DNA of 64,000 nucleotides, from positions 3,550,501 through 3,614,500 of the forward strand of contig NZ_CP060436.1 in assembly GCF_003590145.2 (NCBI RefSeq), read 5' to 3'. This stretch comes from Pseudooceanicola algae (lineage in GTDB: Bacteria > Pseudomonadota > Alphaproteobacteria > Rhodobacterales > Rhodobacteraceae). The position numbers were made by a program, and so were the translations under genes. Below are positions 1 to 14,512 of this stretch, one piece after another (position 1 is the first letter of the stretch; every line of letters starts with the position of its first letter). The notes beneath the pieces were generated by a model that did no database searches, was not told the DNA's origin, and worked only from the letters and a program-made list of their open reading frames with translations.

Positions 1-104
1 GCGGCCCCTTCGGCACAGTGCTTGGCCCGGAGGCAAATGCGCTGCACCGCAACCATTTCCATTTCGACACCGCGCGATATCGCAACGGCAGCTACTGCCG
101 TTAA
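1..104 (+). CDS. Extensin-like C-terminal domain protein (3' end only)
   Basis: The last 33 codons of a gene entering from the left edge are read in frame 3 and stop at TAA 102-104. The tail contains GPEANALHRNHFHFDTARY, which matches the conserved end of bacterial extensin-like proteins, where a His-x-His pair is typical of the LAS/peptidase-like metal site. The family is usually exported and envelope associated, but its activity is poorly defined. The gene ends tail to tail with the DUF2125 gene, overlapping it by 3 bases. Only the C-terminus is visible, so the family call is moderate. Confidence 0.6.
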   Translation, partial: GPFGTVLGPEANALHRNHFHFDTARYRNGSYCR

Positions 105-1093
105 CGCAGCTGCAGGATCGGGGCCGGGCCGACCGGCACCGGGCCGAGATAGCTGCGCCCGTCGCGGAAGGACACGGTCACGTCCAGCGTGCCGGGATTG
201 CCACTGAGCCCGGCCAGCATCTTCAGCGCCGCCTCGACCGCCTGACCCAGACGCGGATCCAGCGCGCGGCTGTCCATGGCCAGCTTCAGCAAGGCCTGCC
301 AGTTGCGCGCCTGCAGGTTCAGCTCCCCCGTCGGGACGCCGGCGTCGTCGACGTCGAGGTCGGCCGAGACCTGAAGCCCCAATTCGCCCCATTGCGCCTT
401 TGCCAGATCGAGCTGGATGTGCCGGGGCTGTGGGCGGGCCTGGTCGATGGCGCTCAGATCCCAGGGTTTGGAGAAGGTCACGGTCGCATCCAGCCGCGCC
501 TCTTGCAGGGTTTCGGGCAGGGCGATGCCCGAGGCGATGCTGCCGCGCAGGCTGTCGGGCGGGGTGACCTCCTGCGCAAGAAGACCAAGGCGATAGGTGT
601 TGCGATCCCCAACCTGCTCCATCGCCAGGTTCAGCTTGCCAAGCGACAGGGTCGCGGGGCCCTCGATCACCAGATCCTCGGCTTCGACCTGTGCGCCCTT
701 CAGTTGCAGATCCCGGCGCGGGTGCAGTTTCAGCGAAGCGCGCAGATCGCTGCTGCTGATCAGGACCGAGGTCAGCGGCGTCGAAATCCGCATCGTTTGC
801 GGCCAAACGGCGATCATGTGCAACGGGTTGTAGGACAGGGCAAAGAAGCCGAAGCGCGGCAGTTCCAGCGCGACTCCGGTCTTCGGGTCGGCCAGCGCCA
901 GATCATCCCAGAGCATGTCGAATCGGTTGGGAAAGCCGGTGACCCTGAAATCCGAATACTCGGCCTGCCAATCCTCGGCCTGGCGGGCAGTGAACCATTT
1001 TTCGATCCCGCTCCGGATGTAGCTGGAAGCGACCACCCAATAGCCGGACCACAGGGCTGCGACCACAAGGATCACGATCAACAGGCGTTTCAT
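101..1093 (-). CDS. DUF2125 domain-containing exported protein
   Basis: A 330-residue protein with an N-terminal hydrophobic segment (about residues 3-23, after MKR) that serves as a signal anchor. The body is rich in beta-strand-like sequence and matches the DUF2125 family of alphaproteobacteria (WFTARQAEDWQAEYSDF, GFPNRFDMLWDDL and the NPLHMIAVWP region). The likely location is the periplasm or inner membrane; no biochemical function is established. I chose the ATG at 1093 rather than 1099 because AAAGGGG lies about 8 bases upstream of it. It is divergent from the ChaC-like gene with about 70 bp between them. Confidence 0.8.
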   Translation of the reverse strand: MKRLLIVILVVAALWSGYWVVASSYIRSGIEKWFTARQAEDWQAEYSDFRVTGFPNRFDMLWDDLALADPKTGVALELPRFGFFALSYNPLHMIAVWPQTMRISTPLTSVLISSSDLRASLKLHPRRDLQLKGAQVEAEDLVIEGPATLSLGKLNLAMEQVGDRNTYRLGLLAQEVTPPDSLRGSIASGIALPETLQEARLDATVTFSKPWDLSAIDQARPQPRHIQLDLAKAQWGELGLQVSADLDVDDAGVPTGELNLQARNWQALLKLAMDSRALDPRLGQAVEAALKMLAGLSGNPGTLDVTVSFRDGRSYLGPVPVGPAPILQLR

Positions 1094-1164
1094 CGGCATA
1101 CCCCTTTCGGTCCCGCACTCGCCTGTGTTTATAAGGCGTCGAAGGAAAAGGACCAGAGAAGCTT

Positions 1165-1689
1165 ATGTGGGTATTCGGCTACGGCTCGCTTTTGTGGAAA
1201 CCGGGGTTCACACCTGCCGAACAGGTGGTCGCCCGGCTGTCGGGCTATGCGCGCAGTTTCTGCATGACCTCGATCCACCATCGCGGGACCGAGGCTGAAC
1301 CGGGGCTGGTGCTGGCGTTGGACGCGGTGCGCGGTGCGGCCTGCACGGGCCTTGCCCTGCGCGTGTCCGAGGGCGAAGAAGACAGCGTGCTGGCCTATCT
1401 GCGGGAGCGTGAACTGGTGTCCTCGGCCTATGTCGAACGCCATGTGCCGCTGCAACTGACCGACGGGCGGGACGTCAGCGCGCTGGCCTATGTGATCGAC
1501 CCCGGTCATGTGCAATATTGCGGCGGGATGCCGCTGGAAGAACAGGCCCGCATCATCGCCCGTGCCCATGGCGGAATGGGCGCGAATACCGAATATCTTT
1601 TCAATACCGTCCAGCATCTGGACAGTCTGGGTCTTGGCGATGACGACCTGACCTGGCTGGCCGGTCGGGTAGAGGCACTTGGGCGATAA
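1165..1689 (+). CDS. ChaC-like gamma-glutamylcyclotransferase
   Basis: A 174-residue cytosolic protein that begins with the diagnostic YGSLLWKP loop (about residues 5-12) of the ChaC/GGCT fold. ChaC enzymes cleave the gamma-glutamyl group of glutathione to 5-oxoproline and Cys-Gly. The family's catalytic glutamate probably lies in the GGMPLEEQARII segment or in the preceding strand; I cannot assign it with certainty. Its length is near the usual 175-230 residues. The ExbB-like gene follows 48 bp downstream on the same strand, so co-transcription is possible but not shown. Confidence 0.85.
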   Translation: MWVFGYGSLLWKPGFTPAEQVVARLSGYARSFCMTSIHHRGTEAEPGLVLALDAVRGAACTGLALRVSEGEEDSVLAYLRERELVSSAYVERHVPLQLTDGRDVSALAYVIDPGHVQYCGGMPLEEQARIIARAHGGMGANTEYLFNTVQHLDSLGLGDDDLTWLAGRVEALGR

Positions 1690-1737
1690 GCCTTTTCTTG
1701 CATGGGCAAAACTCCTAGACTCGGGGGCAGGGACGTA

Positions 1738-2967
1738 ATGGCGGGACAGGACAGAATGGCGCAGACCGATCTCGATGCGGGGCCGCAATTCTCGCAGCCC
1801 ATCCGGCAGATCATCCTCATGCTTATCGTCCTCGGGCTGTGTGCCGGGGGCGGGGTGCTGATCTATCCCAACGTGCAGGCGGTGTTCGAGGCGAACCCCT
1901 ATCTGAACGGCTTCATCGCCTTCGTCTTCGTGCTGGGCGTGATCGCCTGTTTCTGGCAGGTCGCGCAGCTGATTTCCTCGGTCCGCTGGATCGAACGCTT
2001 TACCTCCGGGCAGACCGAGCTGGGCGACCGGGCGCCGCGCCTGCTGACGCCGCTGGCGACCCTGCTGGCCGGGCGCCGCAAGCGGATGCAGATTTCCTCG
2101 ACCTCTTCAGCCTCGATCCTTGAATCGGTCGCCACCCGCATCGACGAGGGGCGCGAGATCACCCGCTACGTGACCTCGCTGCTCATCTTCCTCGGGTTGC
2201 TGGGGACCTTCTACGGCCTAGCCACCACGGTTCCAGCGGTGGTCGAAACGATCCAGAGCCTTGTGCCGCAGGAAGGCGAAGACGGGGCCAATGTCTTTGC
2301 CCGGCTTATGACCGGGCTGGAAAGCCAGCTTGGCGGGATGGGCGTCGCCTTTGCCTCGTCGTTGATCGGCCTGGCCGGGTCGCTGATCGTCGGCCTGCTG
2401 GAGCTGTTCGCCGGCCATGGCCAGAACCGGTTCTACCGCGAGCTTGAGGAATGGCTGTCCACGATCACGCGGCTTGGCCTTTCGGATGGCGACGACAGTT
2501 CCGGCTCCGAAGCGCTGGCGGCGGTGCTGGACAATCTCGGGGATCAGATGGAGGGGCTGCAAACCCTGTTCCGCCTGTCCGAAGAGGCGCGCGGATCGCT
2601 GGATGACAAGCTGTCGACCCTGGCGGGCACGATCGAACGGCTGACCGACCGGATGGCGGCGCAGAACGCGGCCGACAGCCCGATTGCCGAGGCCGTGAAC
2701 CGCGTTGCCTCGGGGCAGGAGGCATTGGTGGCCAAGCTGACCGAGATGGGCGAGGCCGAAGGACTGGATCCCGAAAGCCGGATGCGGCTGCGGTCGATGG
2801 ACGTGCAATTGCTGCGCATCCTCGAAGAAATCAGCGCCGGACGCCACGAAACCATGGCCGAGTTGCGCACCGATATTGCCGCGCTCAGCCGCGTGATCTC
2901 GCAAGGGCAGCGACCCGGTCAGAGGCCCACGCCCCTGTCCGGTCATCAGCCCGATCAGGGCAGCTGA
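1738..2967 (+). CDS. MotA/TolQ/ExbB-type proton channel protein
   Basis: About 409 residues from the ATG at 1738, which has AGGG 6 bases upstream; ATG 1702 and 1756 are alternatives. Two hydrophobic helices near the N-terminus (IILMLIVLGLCAGG and FIAFVFVLGVIACFW) are followed by a MotA/ExbB core with two helices (YVTSLLIFLGLLGTFYGLA and GVAFASSLIGLAGSLIVGLL). The C-terminal third is charged and helical, probably cytoplasmic. Proteins of this fold form pentameric stators that use proton flow to move a MotB/ExbD partner. The next gene, 3 bp away, encodes exactly such a partner, so the two very likely form one membrane complex. The annotation biopolymer transporter is a family guess; no TonB or Tol genes are nearby. 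Confidence 0.8.
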   Translation: MAGQDRMAQTDLDAGPQFSQPIRQIILMLIVLGLCAGGGVLIYPNVQAVFEANPYLNGFIAFVFVLGVIACFWQVAQLISSVRWIERFTSGQTELGDRAPRLLTPLATLLAGRRKRMQISSTSSASILESVATRIDEGREITRYVTSLLIFLGLLGTFYGLATTVPAVVETIQSLVPQEGEDGANVFARLMTGLESQLGGMGVAFASSLIGLAGSLIVGLLELFAGHGQNRFYRELEEWLSTITRLGLSDGDDSSGSEALAAVLDNLGDQMEGLQTLFRLSEEARGSLDDKLSTLAGTIERLTDRMAAQNAADSPIAEAVNRVASGQEALVAKLTEMGEAEGLDPESRMRLRSMDVQLLRILEEISAGRHETMAELRTDIAALSRVISQGQRPGQRPTPLSGHQPDQGS

Positions 2968-2970
2968 CCC

Positions 2971-4869
2971 ATGGCCCTGTCCCGCAGATCCGGCGCCCGG
3001 CTGCAGGCCAATATCTGGCCCGGTTTCGTCGATGCGATGACCGGGTTGCTGATGGTCCTGATGTTCGTGCTGACGATCTTCACAATCATGCAATATGCGC
3101 TGCAACAGACGATCACGGGGCAGGAAACGGCGCTGGATTCGCTGGAAGACACGGTGACCTCGCAGCGCGACGAACTGGGCGAACTTGCCGCGAACCTGGC
3201 AGCGCTGTCCCGCACCCTTGGGCTGGAACGCGAAAAATCCGCAGCCCTTGCCGGGCAGGTCGATGACCTTTCGGGGCAGGTGGGCGAACAAAGCGCACTG
3301 ATCGCTTCCCTGGTGCAGCAACGTGACGAGGGCCAGCAGGCCCTGCAGGCCGCCCAGGCGCAGATCACCGATTTCGAAGCCCAGGTTGCGACGCTGCTGT
3401 CACAGCGCAACGATGCGCGCGACACGGTGGCCGAGCTAGAGGGCGCGCGGGATCAGCTGGTCGACGAAAAAGATGCGCTGGCCCTGGCTGTGGCCCAAGC
3501 ACGCAGCGAGGTCGACGCGCAAAGCGAAGCTGCCCGCCTTGCCGCCGCCCGACGCGAGGCGCTTGAGGCCTTGGTCGCCAGCCTGCGTGCGGATCAGGCC
3601 GATGCGGCGGATCAGGCGGCCGGGCTGTCAGCACAGGTCGACACGTTGGAACAGCAGCTTTCCGAAGAAGAGGCCGCCCGCATGGCGGAGGCCGAAGCGG
3701 CCAGAGCCCTGCGCGCGCGGCTGGAAAATTCTCAGGATGAGCTGACGGCGATGACCCTGGCGCTTGAGGCGCAGCGCCAGAAGGCCGAGGATACGCTGAC
3801 CCTGCTGGCCGCCGCCGAATCCGCGCAGGACGATCTGGACGCGCGGCTGGCGGCGGCGCTGTTGGACAATCAGGATCTGGAAGGGCAGGCGGGGCAGTTG
3901 CAGAGCGCGCTGGATCAGGCGCAGGACCGGCTTGAGACTGCGCTGGCGAATGGTGAAGATCTATCGACGCTGCAAGGGCAACTGGCCGAGGCCGAGGAAG
4001 ACCTTGCCGCAACGCAAGCGGATCAGGAAGAAGTCCGCCGTCAGCTGGCCGCTGCCCTGGCCGCGAAACTGGCGGCAGAACAGGCCAGCGATGAGAGCCT
4101 CGACGAGGCCGAGCAGCGCCGCATTCTTCTGCAGCAGGCCAACCGTGAGTTGGAACAGCAAACGGCGCAATCGGCTGAAAGCCAGCGCCGCGCAGCCGTG
4201 CTGAACCAGCAGGTCGCGGCGCTGCGCACGCAGCTTGGCAGCCTTCAGTCGCTGCTGGATGACTACAAAAGTCGCGATGCGGCCGCGCAGGTGCAGATCC
4301 AGTCGCTGGGGCAGGACCTGAACGCGGCGTTGGCGCAGGTCGCCGCCTCGGAACGCAAGGAACGTCAGCGGCTTCAGGAAGAGGCAGAGCGGCTGGCCGC
4401 CGAGGCCGAGCAGCTGGAAAGATACCGCTCCGATTTCTTCGGACGGATGCGAGAGGTCCTGTCGGGGCAGGACGGCGTGCGGATTGTCGGGGACCGCTTT
4501 GTCTTTTCCTCCGAGGTACTTTTCGATGTCGGGCAGGCCACCCTTGCGGCGGAAGGCGAGACGCAGATCGACAAGGTGGCCGGGCTGCTGTTCGAGATCG
4601 CGGACGAGATCCCCGATGGCATCGACTGGATCATCCGGGTGGACGGGCATACCGACAATGTGCCGATTTCTGGCGGGGCCTTCGAGGATAACTGGGAGTT
4701 GAGCCAGGCGAGGGCCCTCTCGGTCGTGCGCTACATGATTTCGCTCGGAATTCCGCCGCAACGTCTGTCGGCCAACGGCTTTGGGGAATATCAGCCGATC
4801 GCGGAGGGCGACAGCACGGACGCCCGCGCGCAAAACCGGCGAATCGAGCTGAAGTTCACCGAGCGATAA
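2971..4869 (+). CDS. MotB-like protein with long coiled coil and OmpA domain
   Basis: A 632-residue protein in three parts. Residues ~12-40 form one transmembrane helix with the stator-like motif WPGFVDAMTGLLMVLMFV, where the Asp sits like the proton-binding Asp of MotB/ExbD. Residues ~45-490 are an Ala/Gln/Glu/Leu-rich coiled coil. The last ~120 residues are an OmpA/MotB peptidoglycan-binding domain with VDGHTDNVPI, NWELSQARA and AQNRRIEL. It would anchor in the inner membrane, cross the periplasm and bind peptidoglycan. The long coiled coil is much larger than in flagellar MotB. It is adjacent to the ExbB/MotA-like gene and its stop is followed by a strong terminator. What the motor drives is unknown. 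Confidence 0.8.
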   Translation: MALSRRSGARLQANIWPGFVDAMTGLLMVLMFVLTIFTIMQYALQQTITGQETALDSLEDTVTSQRDELGELAANLAALSRTLGLEREKSAALAGQVDDLSGQVGEQSALIASLVQQRDEGQQALQAAQAQITDFEAQVATLLSQRNDARDTVAELEGARDQLVDEKDALALAVAQARSEVDAQSEAARLAAARREALEALVASLRADQADAADQAAGLSAQVDTLEQQLSEEEAARMAEAEAARALRARLENSQDELTAMTLALEAQRQKAEDTLTLLAAAESAQDDLDARLAAALLDNQDLEGQAGQLQSALDQAQDRLETALANGEDLSTLQGQLAEAEEDLAATQADQEEVRRQLAAALAAKLAAEQASDESLDEAEQRRILLQQANRELEQQTAQSAESQRRAAVLNQQVAALRTQLGSLQSLLDDYKSRDAAAQVQIQSLGQDLNAALAQVAASERKERQRLQEEAERLAAEAEQLERYRSDFFGRMREVLSGQDGVRIVGDRFVFSSEVLFDVGQATLAAEGETQIDKVAGLLFEIADEIPDGIDWIIRVDGHTDNVPISGGAFEDNWELSQARALSVVRYMISLGIPPQRLSANGFGEYQPIAEGDSTDARAQNRRIELKFTER

Positions 4870-4895
4870 GGTTTTCGGGCACCGGGGACTGACGA

Positions 4896-4923
4896 AAAAG
4901 GGCGGGGAAATCCCCGCCCTTTT
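4896..4923. terminator. Bidirectional intrinsic terminator
   Basis: Two perfect 13-base arms (4896-4908 and 4911-4923) of the form AAAAGGGCGGGGA / TCCCCGCCCTTTT lie between the convergent MotB-like gene and clpA. The A and T runs on each side let it act on both strands. Confidence 0.9.
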
Positions 4924-4944
4924 CGATTTCGGTCGTCTGGTGCC

Positions 4945-7284
<2,340 letters not shown>

Positions 7285-7453
7285 TGCGGTGCTCCTTTTC
7301 GATCTGGGTCGGAGCGGGGTGAAATCGGCCCCGGTTCCGACCATGGCCTCTTAGTCTTAAGGTTTGGTCGAGATTGCCCCGGCTTCAAGGCTTTTCTTTG
7401 GCTTGGTCATCACAATCGCGCCGTTTCAGGGATATCGCGGCGCGAAAAGGCGT

Positions 7454-8218
7454 TCAAAAGCTGTCCTTTCTTCGGCGAAGCTCGGCAAAGACAGCGGCGG
7501 GGGCGGCGCCGTCCAGACCGACGGCGGCGGCGACCGAAGACAGATGCGCCCGCATGAACGGGTTCGTTTCAAGCTCTTCCGAAAGGCGGGAGGGCACGGT
7601 CGGATGACCTGCGGCGCGGGCTTCGGTGACCGCTTCGATACGAGATATAAGTGCGGGATTTTCCGGTTCAATGGTCTGGGCGAAACGACCGTTGGCGGCG
7701 GTATATTCGTGCCCCGAGCAGACGATGGTGTCGCCCGGAAGGGCCGCCAGCCGGGTCAGGCTGTCGAACATCATCTCCATCGTGCCCTCGAAGACGCGGC
7801 CACAGCCAAGCGCCATCAGGCTGTCGGCGGTGAACAGGAACCCGGCACCCGGCATGTGAAACGCGATATGGCCAAGGGTATGGCCCGGCACGTCGATGAC
7901 ATCGACCCGCATCGCCCCGCTGCCAAAGCTGTCCCCACCAGACACATAGCGGTCCATCGGCGGCATTTTTGTCTTTTCCGCCTGCGGCCCGATCACGGTC
8001 AGACCGGGAAAGCGGGCGCGCAGGGCGTCGATGCCTTCGACGTGGTCGCCATGGTGATGGGTGATCAGCAGGGTGGCCGGGGTCCAGCCACGGGCCTCGG
8101 CCTCGGCGATGATCGGCGCGGCCTCGGGGGCATCCACGATGCAGCTACCTTCGGGTCCGTTCACCAGATAGGCGTAGTTGTCGCTTCGGCAGGGGATGGT
8201 GACAAGATCGAGGGCCAT
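7454..8218 (-). CDS. gloB: Hydroxyacylglutathione hydrolase (glyoxalase II)
   Basis: A 254-residue metallo-beta-lactamase fold enzyme that hydrolyses S-lactoylglutathione to lactate and glutathione in methylglyoxal detoxification. The binuclear metal motif THHHGDH is present near residue 50, and further ligands appear in [12 protein letters not shown] and VCSGHEYT. The C-terminus ([15 protein letters not shown]) is the HAGH-C substrate-binding tail typical of GloB. I chose the ATG at 8218, giving [18 protein letters not shown], the usual family start. It is divergent from the methyltransferase, with 60 bp between the start codons. Confidence 0.95.
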   Translation of the reverse strand: MALDLVTIPCRSDNYAYLVNGPEGSCIVDAPEAAPIIAEAEARGWTPATLLITHHHGDHVEGIDALRARFPGLTVIGPQAEKTKMPPMDRYVSGGDSFGSGAMRVDVIDVPGHTLGHIAFHMPGAGFLFTADSLMALGCGRVFEGTMEMMFDSLTRLAALPGDTIVCSGHEYTAANGRFAQTIEPENPALISRIEAVTEARAAGHPTVPSRLSEELETNPFMRAHLSSVAAAVGLDGAAPAAVFAELRRRKDSF

Positions 8219-8278
8219 GGCAAATTCGCTCTTCGTTGCTATTCTCTGCAAGTGAAACCCATCGGAGGCCGGCTTTCA

Positions 8279-9097
8279 ATGCATCTGGATGTACAGGACC
8301 TGCGTAACTTCTATTACCGCTCGACCCTGGGGCGCGCGGCCCAGGCCAATGTGCGCGGCCAGATGTTGCAACTCTGGCCCGAGGCCAAGGGGCAGACGGT
8401 GGTCGGCTACGGGTTCGCCGTGCCGCTGCTGCGCCCCTATCTGGCCGAGGCCCGGCGGGTCATTGCGCTCATGCCCGGGCCGCAGGGGGTGATGCCCTGG
8501 CCGGCGGGGATGCCCAATGTGTCGACCCTGTGCGAAGAAGCGCTTTGGCCGCTGGATACCGGACAGGTCGACAAGCTGATCGTCATGCACGGGCTGGAGA
8601 CCACCGAACGGCCCAGTGAACTGCTCGAGGAATGCTTCCGGGTGCTGGGGCCCGGGGGCAAGGCGTTGTTCATCGTTCCGCACCGCGCGGGCCTCTGGTC
8701 GCGGTCGGATCGCACGCCCTTCGGGTTCGGGCGGCCCTATAGCCAGGGGCAGCTTGAAACCCAGTTGAAGGCGCATGCCTTCCTGCCCGAACGTCACGTC
8801 CATACCCTGTACCAGCCGCCCTCGCATCGTCGGTTCTGGCGTAAGACGGCGGGGTTCTGGGAAAAGCTTGGCGGCTCCATGGCCATGATCGTCTCGGGCG
8901 GGGTTCTGATGGTCGAGGCCAGCAAACGGGTTCAGGCGCCGCTGGGGCCGGGCGAAAGGGAACAGCGTCGGGCCGGACTGCGGGTGCTGGAAGGTTTTGC
9001 AACCCCCGCACCCAAGCCCAAGACGGCCATGAAGGCGGGCCAAAAGGTGTTTCATGGACCCGAGGGCAGCAGCTCGGGCTGGTCCTTGGATCGTTGA
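8279..9097 (+). CDS. Class I SAM-dependent methyltransferase
   Basis: A 272-residue cytosolic protein. The N-terminal part ([15 protein letters not shown]) corresponds to a shortened glycine motif I, and [18 protein letters not shown] matches the post-motif region of class I methyltransferases. It starts at ATG 8279 with GGAGG upstream and shares the short divergent promoter region with gloB; this gloB-methyltransferase pairing is common in the order. The substrate is not predictable from sequence. The C-terminal 40 residues are basic, low-complexity and probably disordered. Confidence 0.8.
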   Translation: MHLDVQDLRNFYYRSTLGRAAQANVRGQMLQLWPEAKGQTVVGYGFAVPLLRPYLAEARRVIALMPGPQGVMPWPAGMPNVSTLCEEALWPLDTGQVDKLIVMHGLETTERPSELLEECFRVLGPGGKALFIVPHRAGLWSRSDRTPFGFGRPYSQGQLETQLKAHAFLPERHVHTLYQPPSHRRFWRKTAGFWEKLGGSMAMIVSGGVLMVEASKRVQAPLGPGEREQRRAGLRVLEGFATPAPKPKTAMKAGQKVFHGPEGSSSGWSLDR

Positions 9098-9611
9098 TCG
9101 TCGTTAACATTGTCTCAACAGAATCTTGCCAGGGTCTTTACGCGCCCGGGAAAGTCTTAACGGCACGCCTTTCCCCTGCGGCTGAAATCGCGCGTTCCGA
9201 AGCCCGCCGGTACTCCACAGCCGGCCCGGAATTCGGGGCCGGAAGGCCGCATCGGGCCGGTCAGGTGGCACCCTTCGTCGCAGGTACACCGCAGGATGCA
9301 AAAAAATCGCTTCGGCGAATCCTTGAGAATGCAGAATTTTTCCCTTTGGGCGAAATCGCAAAAAGGTGAACAATATCCGAAGCTTTGCCTGAAAAGCGGT
9401 GCCGCATCACCGGGGGGTTTCCGTGTTAGTGTCTGAAATTGTTGAAAAACCGCGCGTCCCATAGGCAGCGATAACCCCTTCAAGCGGGTTGATGGGCGGG
9501 CATCGCTCTGCTAGACCGACGCCGATTTCGATGCTTTGGCAGCGCCAAGGCAGCAAACCCCCTGCGCCAGTCCAAATCCTTGGAGCAGGGCCAGATATCG
9601 GAAGGGTGGAC
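9098..9611. other. Non-coding leader upstream of the ATP synthase operon
   Basis: About 510 bases with no supported gene. It holds an A/T-rich tract around 9296-9380, unusual for this genome, and GC-rich stretches that could fold (the CCGGCCCGGAATTC...GGGCCGG area near 9220-9262). The operon promoter should be here, but I could not assign -35/-10 elements with confidence. Confidence 0.5.
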
Positions 9612-10172
9612 GTGTCCGAACCAGCTTCGATCTCCTATGGCATCGCCTCGCGCTATGCCTCGGCCGTTTTCGAGATTTCGAAAGAGAACGGTGAGCTGAC
9701 CGACCTCGAAACGAGCGTTAACGATCTCGCGGCTGCGCTTGAGGCCAGCGAGGATCTGCGCGAGGTGATTGCCTCTCCGCTGATCAGCCGCTCGGAGCAG
9801 GGCAAGGCGATTACCGCCGTTGCCGCCAAGCTGGGTCTCACGGGGGCGTTGAGCAGCACGCTGGGTCTGATGGCGGAAAAGCGCCGTCTGTTCGCCCTGC
9901 CGCAGCTTGTGACGCGCCTCAATGAACTGCTTGCAGACCATAAGGGCGAAGTGACCGCAGAGGTCACCAGCGCCACGCCGCTGAGCGCGGAACAATCGGA
10001 AAAACTTTCCGCCATGCTGGCCGAGACGATCGGCAGCACGGTCAAACTGAACACGGCCGTCGATGAAAGTCTCATCGGTGGTCTCGTCGTCAAGGTGGGT
10101 TCGCGCATGGTCGATACGTCGATCCGCTCGAAACTGAACGCACTCCAGAATGTCATGAAAGAGGTCGGATAA
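9612..10172 (+). CDS. atpH: ATP synthase F1 subunit delta
   Basis: A 186-residue subunit of the F1 stator stalk that links the alpha3beta3 head to Fo subunit b. The GTG at 9612 gives [21 protein letters not shown], the usual alphaproteobacterial start, and GGAAGGG lies about 8 bases upstream; the longer in-frame upstream reading is not conserved in style. The C-terminal motif [18 protein letters not shown] is diagnostic for the OSCP/delta family. It is the first gene of atpHAGDC, and its TAA overlaps the atpA ATG by one base. Confidence 0.96.
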   Translation: MSEPASISYGIASRYASAVFEISKENGELTDLETSVNDLAAALEASEDLREVIASPLISRSEQGKAITAVAAKLGLTGALSSTLGLMAEKRRLFALPQLVTRLNELLADHKGEVTAEVTSATPLSAEQSEKLSAMLAETIGSTVKLNTAVDESLIGGLVVKVGSRMVDTSIRSKLNALQNVMKEVG

Positions 10173-11710
10173 TGGGTGTCCAAGCTGCCGAAATCTCTGC
10201 TATCCTCAAGGAGCAGATCAAGAACTTTGGCCAGGAAGCCAAAGTGGCCGAGGTCGGCCGGGTGCTGTCCGTCGGTGACGGTATTGCCCGTGTCCATGGT
10301 CTGGACAACGTGCAGGCCGGCGAGATGGTCGAATTCCCCGGTGGGATCCGCGGCATGGCGCTGAACCTCGAAGTCGACAATGTCGGCGTCGTGATCTTCG
10401 GTTCCGACCGCGACATCAAGGAAGGCGACACCGTCCAGCGGACCCAGTCCATCGTGGACGTGCCCGTCGGCGACGCCCTTCTGGGCCGCGTCATGGACGG
10501 TCTGGGCAACCCGCTTGACGGCAAGGGCCCGATCGAAGGTGTCGAACGCCGCGTTGCGGACGTGAAGGCGCCGGGCATCATCCCGCGTAAATCGGTGCAT
10601 GAACCCATGGCAACCGGCCTGAAATCGGTCGACGCCATGATCCCGATCGGCCGTGGCCAGCGGGAACTGATCATCGGGGACCGTCAGACCGGCAAGACCG
10701 CCGTGGCCCTCGACGCGATCCTGAACCAGGCTTCCTACAATGCTGCCGCCGGCGACGACGAAAGCAAGAAGCTCTACTGCATCTATGTTGCCGTCGGTCA
10801 GAAGCGTTCGACCGTTGCACAGCTGGTGAAGAAGCTGGAAGAAACCGGTGCCATCGAATATTCGATGGTGATCGCGGCGACTGCTTCGGACCCCGCGCCG
10901 ATGCAATACCTGGCGCCCTATACCGCGACCGCGATGGCGGAATATTTCCGTGACAACGGCCGCCACGCGCTGATCATCTATGATGACCTTTCCAAGCAGG
11001 CCGTGGCCTACCGCCAGATGTCCCTGCTGCTGCGTCGTCCGCCGGGCCGCGAAGCCTATCCGGGTGACGTTTTCTACCTCCACTCCAGACTTCTGGAACG
11101 CTCCGCCAAGCTGAACGAAGACTTCGGCTCGGGCTCGCTGACGGCTCTGCCGATCATCGAAACCCAGGGCGGCGACGTTTCGGCCTTCATCCCGACCAAC
11201 GTGATCTCGATCACCGACGGCCAGATCTTCCTGGAAACCGAGCTGTTCTACCAGGGCATCCGTCCTGCCGTGAACACCGGTCTGTCGGTTTCGCGCGTGG
11301 GTTCGTCGGCCCAGACCAAGGCCATGTCCTCGGTCGCCGGTCCGGTGAAACTGTCGCTCGCCCAGTACCGCGAGATGGCCGCCTTCGCGCAGTTCGGCTC
11401 GGACCTCGATGCCTCGACCCAGCGTCTGCTGAACCGTGGTGCGCGTCTGACCGAGATCATGAAGCAGCCGCAGTACAGCCCGCTGACCAACGCGGAAATC
11501 GTCTGCGTCATCTTCGCCGGCACCAACGGTTACCTGGACAATGTCCCGGTGAAGGAAGTTGGCCGCTACGAAGCCGAGCTTCTGTCGTTCCTGCGCACCA
11601 AGAAGGCCGATGTCCTGCAGTGGATCACCGACGAAGATCCCAAGATCAAGGGCGCACCGGCTGACAAACTGAAAGCAGTGCTCGACGAGTTCGCCGCTGA
11701 CTTCGCCTGA
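10172..11710 (+). CDS. atpA: ATP synthase F1 subunit alpha
   Basis: A 512-residue non-catalytic nucleotide-binding subunit. Walker A GDRQTGKT starts at about residue 169, and the family signature [14 protein letters not shown] is present. The length is normal (about 510). It is translationally coupled to atpH through TAATG. It forms the alpha3beta3 hexamer with AtpD on the cytoplasmic side of the inner membrane. Confidence 0.98.
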   Translation: MGVQAAEISAILKEQIKNFGQEAKVAEVGRVLSVGDGIARVHGLDNVQAGEMVEFPGGIRGMALNLEVDNVGVVIFGSDRDIKEGDTVQRTQSIVDVPVGDALLGRVMDGLGNPLDGKGPIEGVERRVADVKAPGIIPRKSVHEPMATGLKSVDAMIPIGRGQRELIIGDRQTGKTAVALDAILNQASYNAAAGDDESKKLYCIYVAVGQKRSTVAQLVKKLEETGAIEYSMVIAATASDPAPMQYLAPYTATAMAEYFRDNGRHALIIYDDLSKQAVAYRQMSLLLRRPPGREAYPGDVFYLHSRLLERSAKLNEDFGSGSLTALPIIETQGGDVSAFIPTNVISITDGQIFLETELFYQGIRPAVNTGLSVSRVGSSAQTKAMSSVAGPVKLSLAQYREMAAFAQFGSDLDASTQRLLNRGARLTEIMKQPQYSPLTNAEIVCVIFAGTNGYLDNVPVKEVGRYEAELLSFLRTKKADVLQWITDEDPKIKGAPADKLKAVLDEFAADFA

Positions 11711-11727
11711 AGCCTAGGGGGTAACAG

Positions 11728-14044
<2,317 letters not shown>

Positions 14045-14055
14045 GGGGCTGATTG

Positions 14056-14487
14056 ATGGCAAACACGATGGACTTCAGCCTGGTTTCCCCCGAACGGAGC
14101 CTCGTCTCCGGGACGGTGGAAGCCGTGCAGATCCCGGGTGCGGACGGCAACCTGACGGCAATGCCGGGCCACGCCCCGATGATCACGACGCTTCGTCCGG
14201 GTGTGCTGCACATCTCGGGCGGGCCCGATGGTGAAGACGATTACGTCGTCACCGGCGGTTTCGCCGAGATCTCGGCCGAGGGTGTCACCATCCTCGCCGA
14301 AAAGGCACTGCACCAGAAGGAAATGACCCAGGAGATCCTGAACGACTGGGTTGTCGAGGCACGCAAGGCCTGGAAGGACGCCACCGACGACAACGCGGTG
14401 GCCCATTCGGCCAAGCTCCTCTCCGACATGGTTGCCATGGGCAGCCACATCGGCCTCGACCCGGATCACGCAAACTATATCGAGTGA
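14056..14487 (+). CDS. atpC: ATP synthase F1 subunit epsilon
   Basis: A 143-residue subunit. The N-terminal beta-sandwich is clear (FSLVSPERSLVSGTVEAVQIPG, GNLTAMPGHAPMITTLRPG is the signature), and the C-terminal helical part is short. Epsilon couples rotation and can inhibit ATP hydrolysis. ATG 14056 is the start, with AAGGGG 9 bases upstream; the preceding TTG is not needed. It is the last gene of the operon, followed by a strong terminator. The Fo genes (atpB, E, F) are not here, as is usual for Rhodobacterales. Confidence 0.95.
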   Translation: MANTMDFSLVSPERSLVSGTVEAVQIPGADGNLTAMPGHAPMITTLRPGVLHISGGPDGEDDYVVTGGFAEISAEGVTILAEKALHQKEMTQEILNDWVVEARKAWKDATDDNAVAHSAKLLSDMVAMGSHIGLDPDHANYIE

Positions 14488-14512
14488 TCTCTGCATCATT
14501 CGCTGACAGAAA

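Noticed and set aside
1738-4869. Zorya defence system
   Set aside because: Only the motor-like pair is present; no ZorC, ZorD or ZorE-like gene is nearby and the neighbours are core genes.
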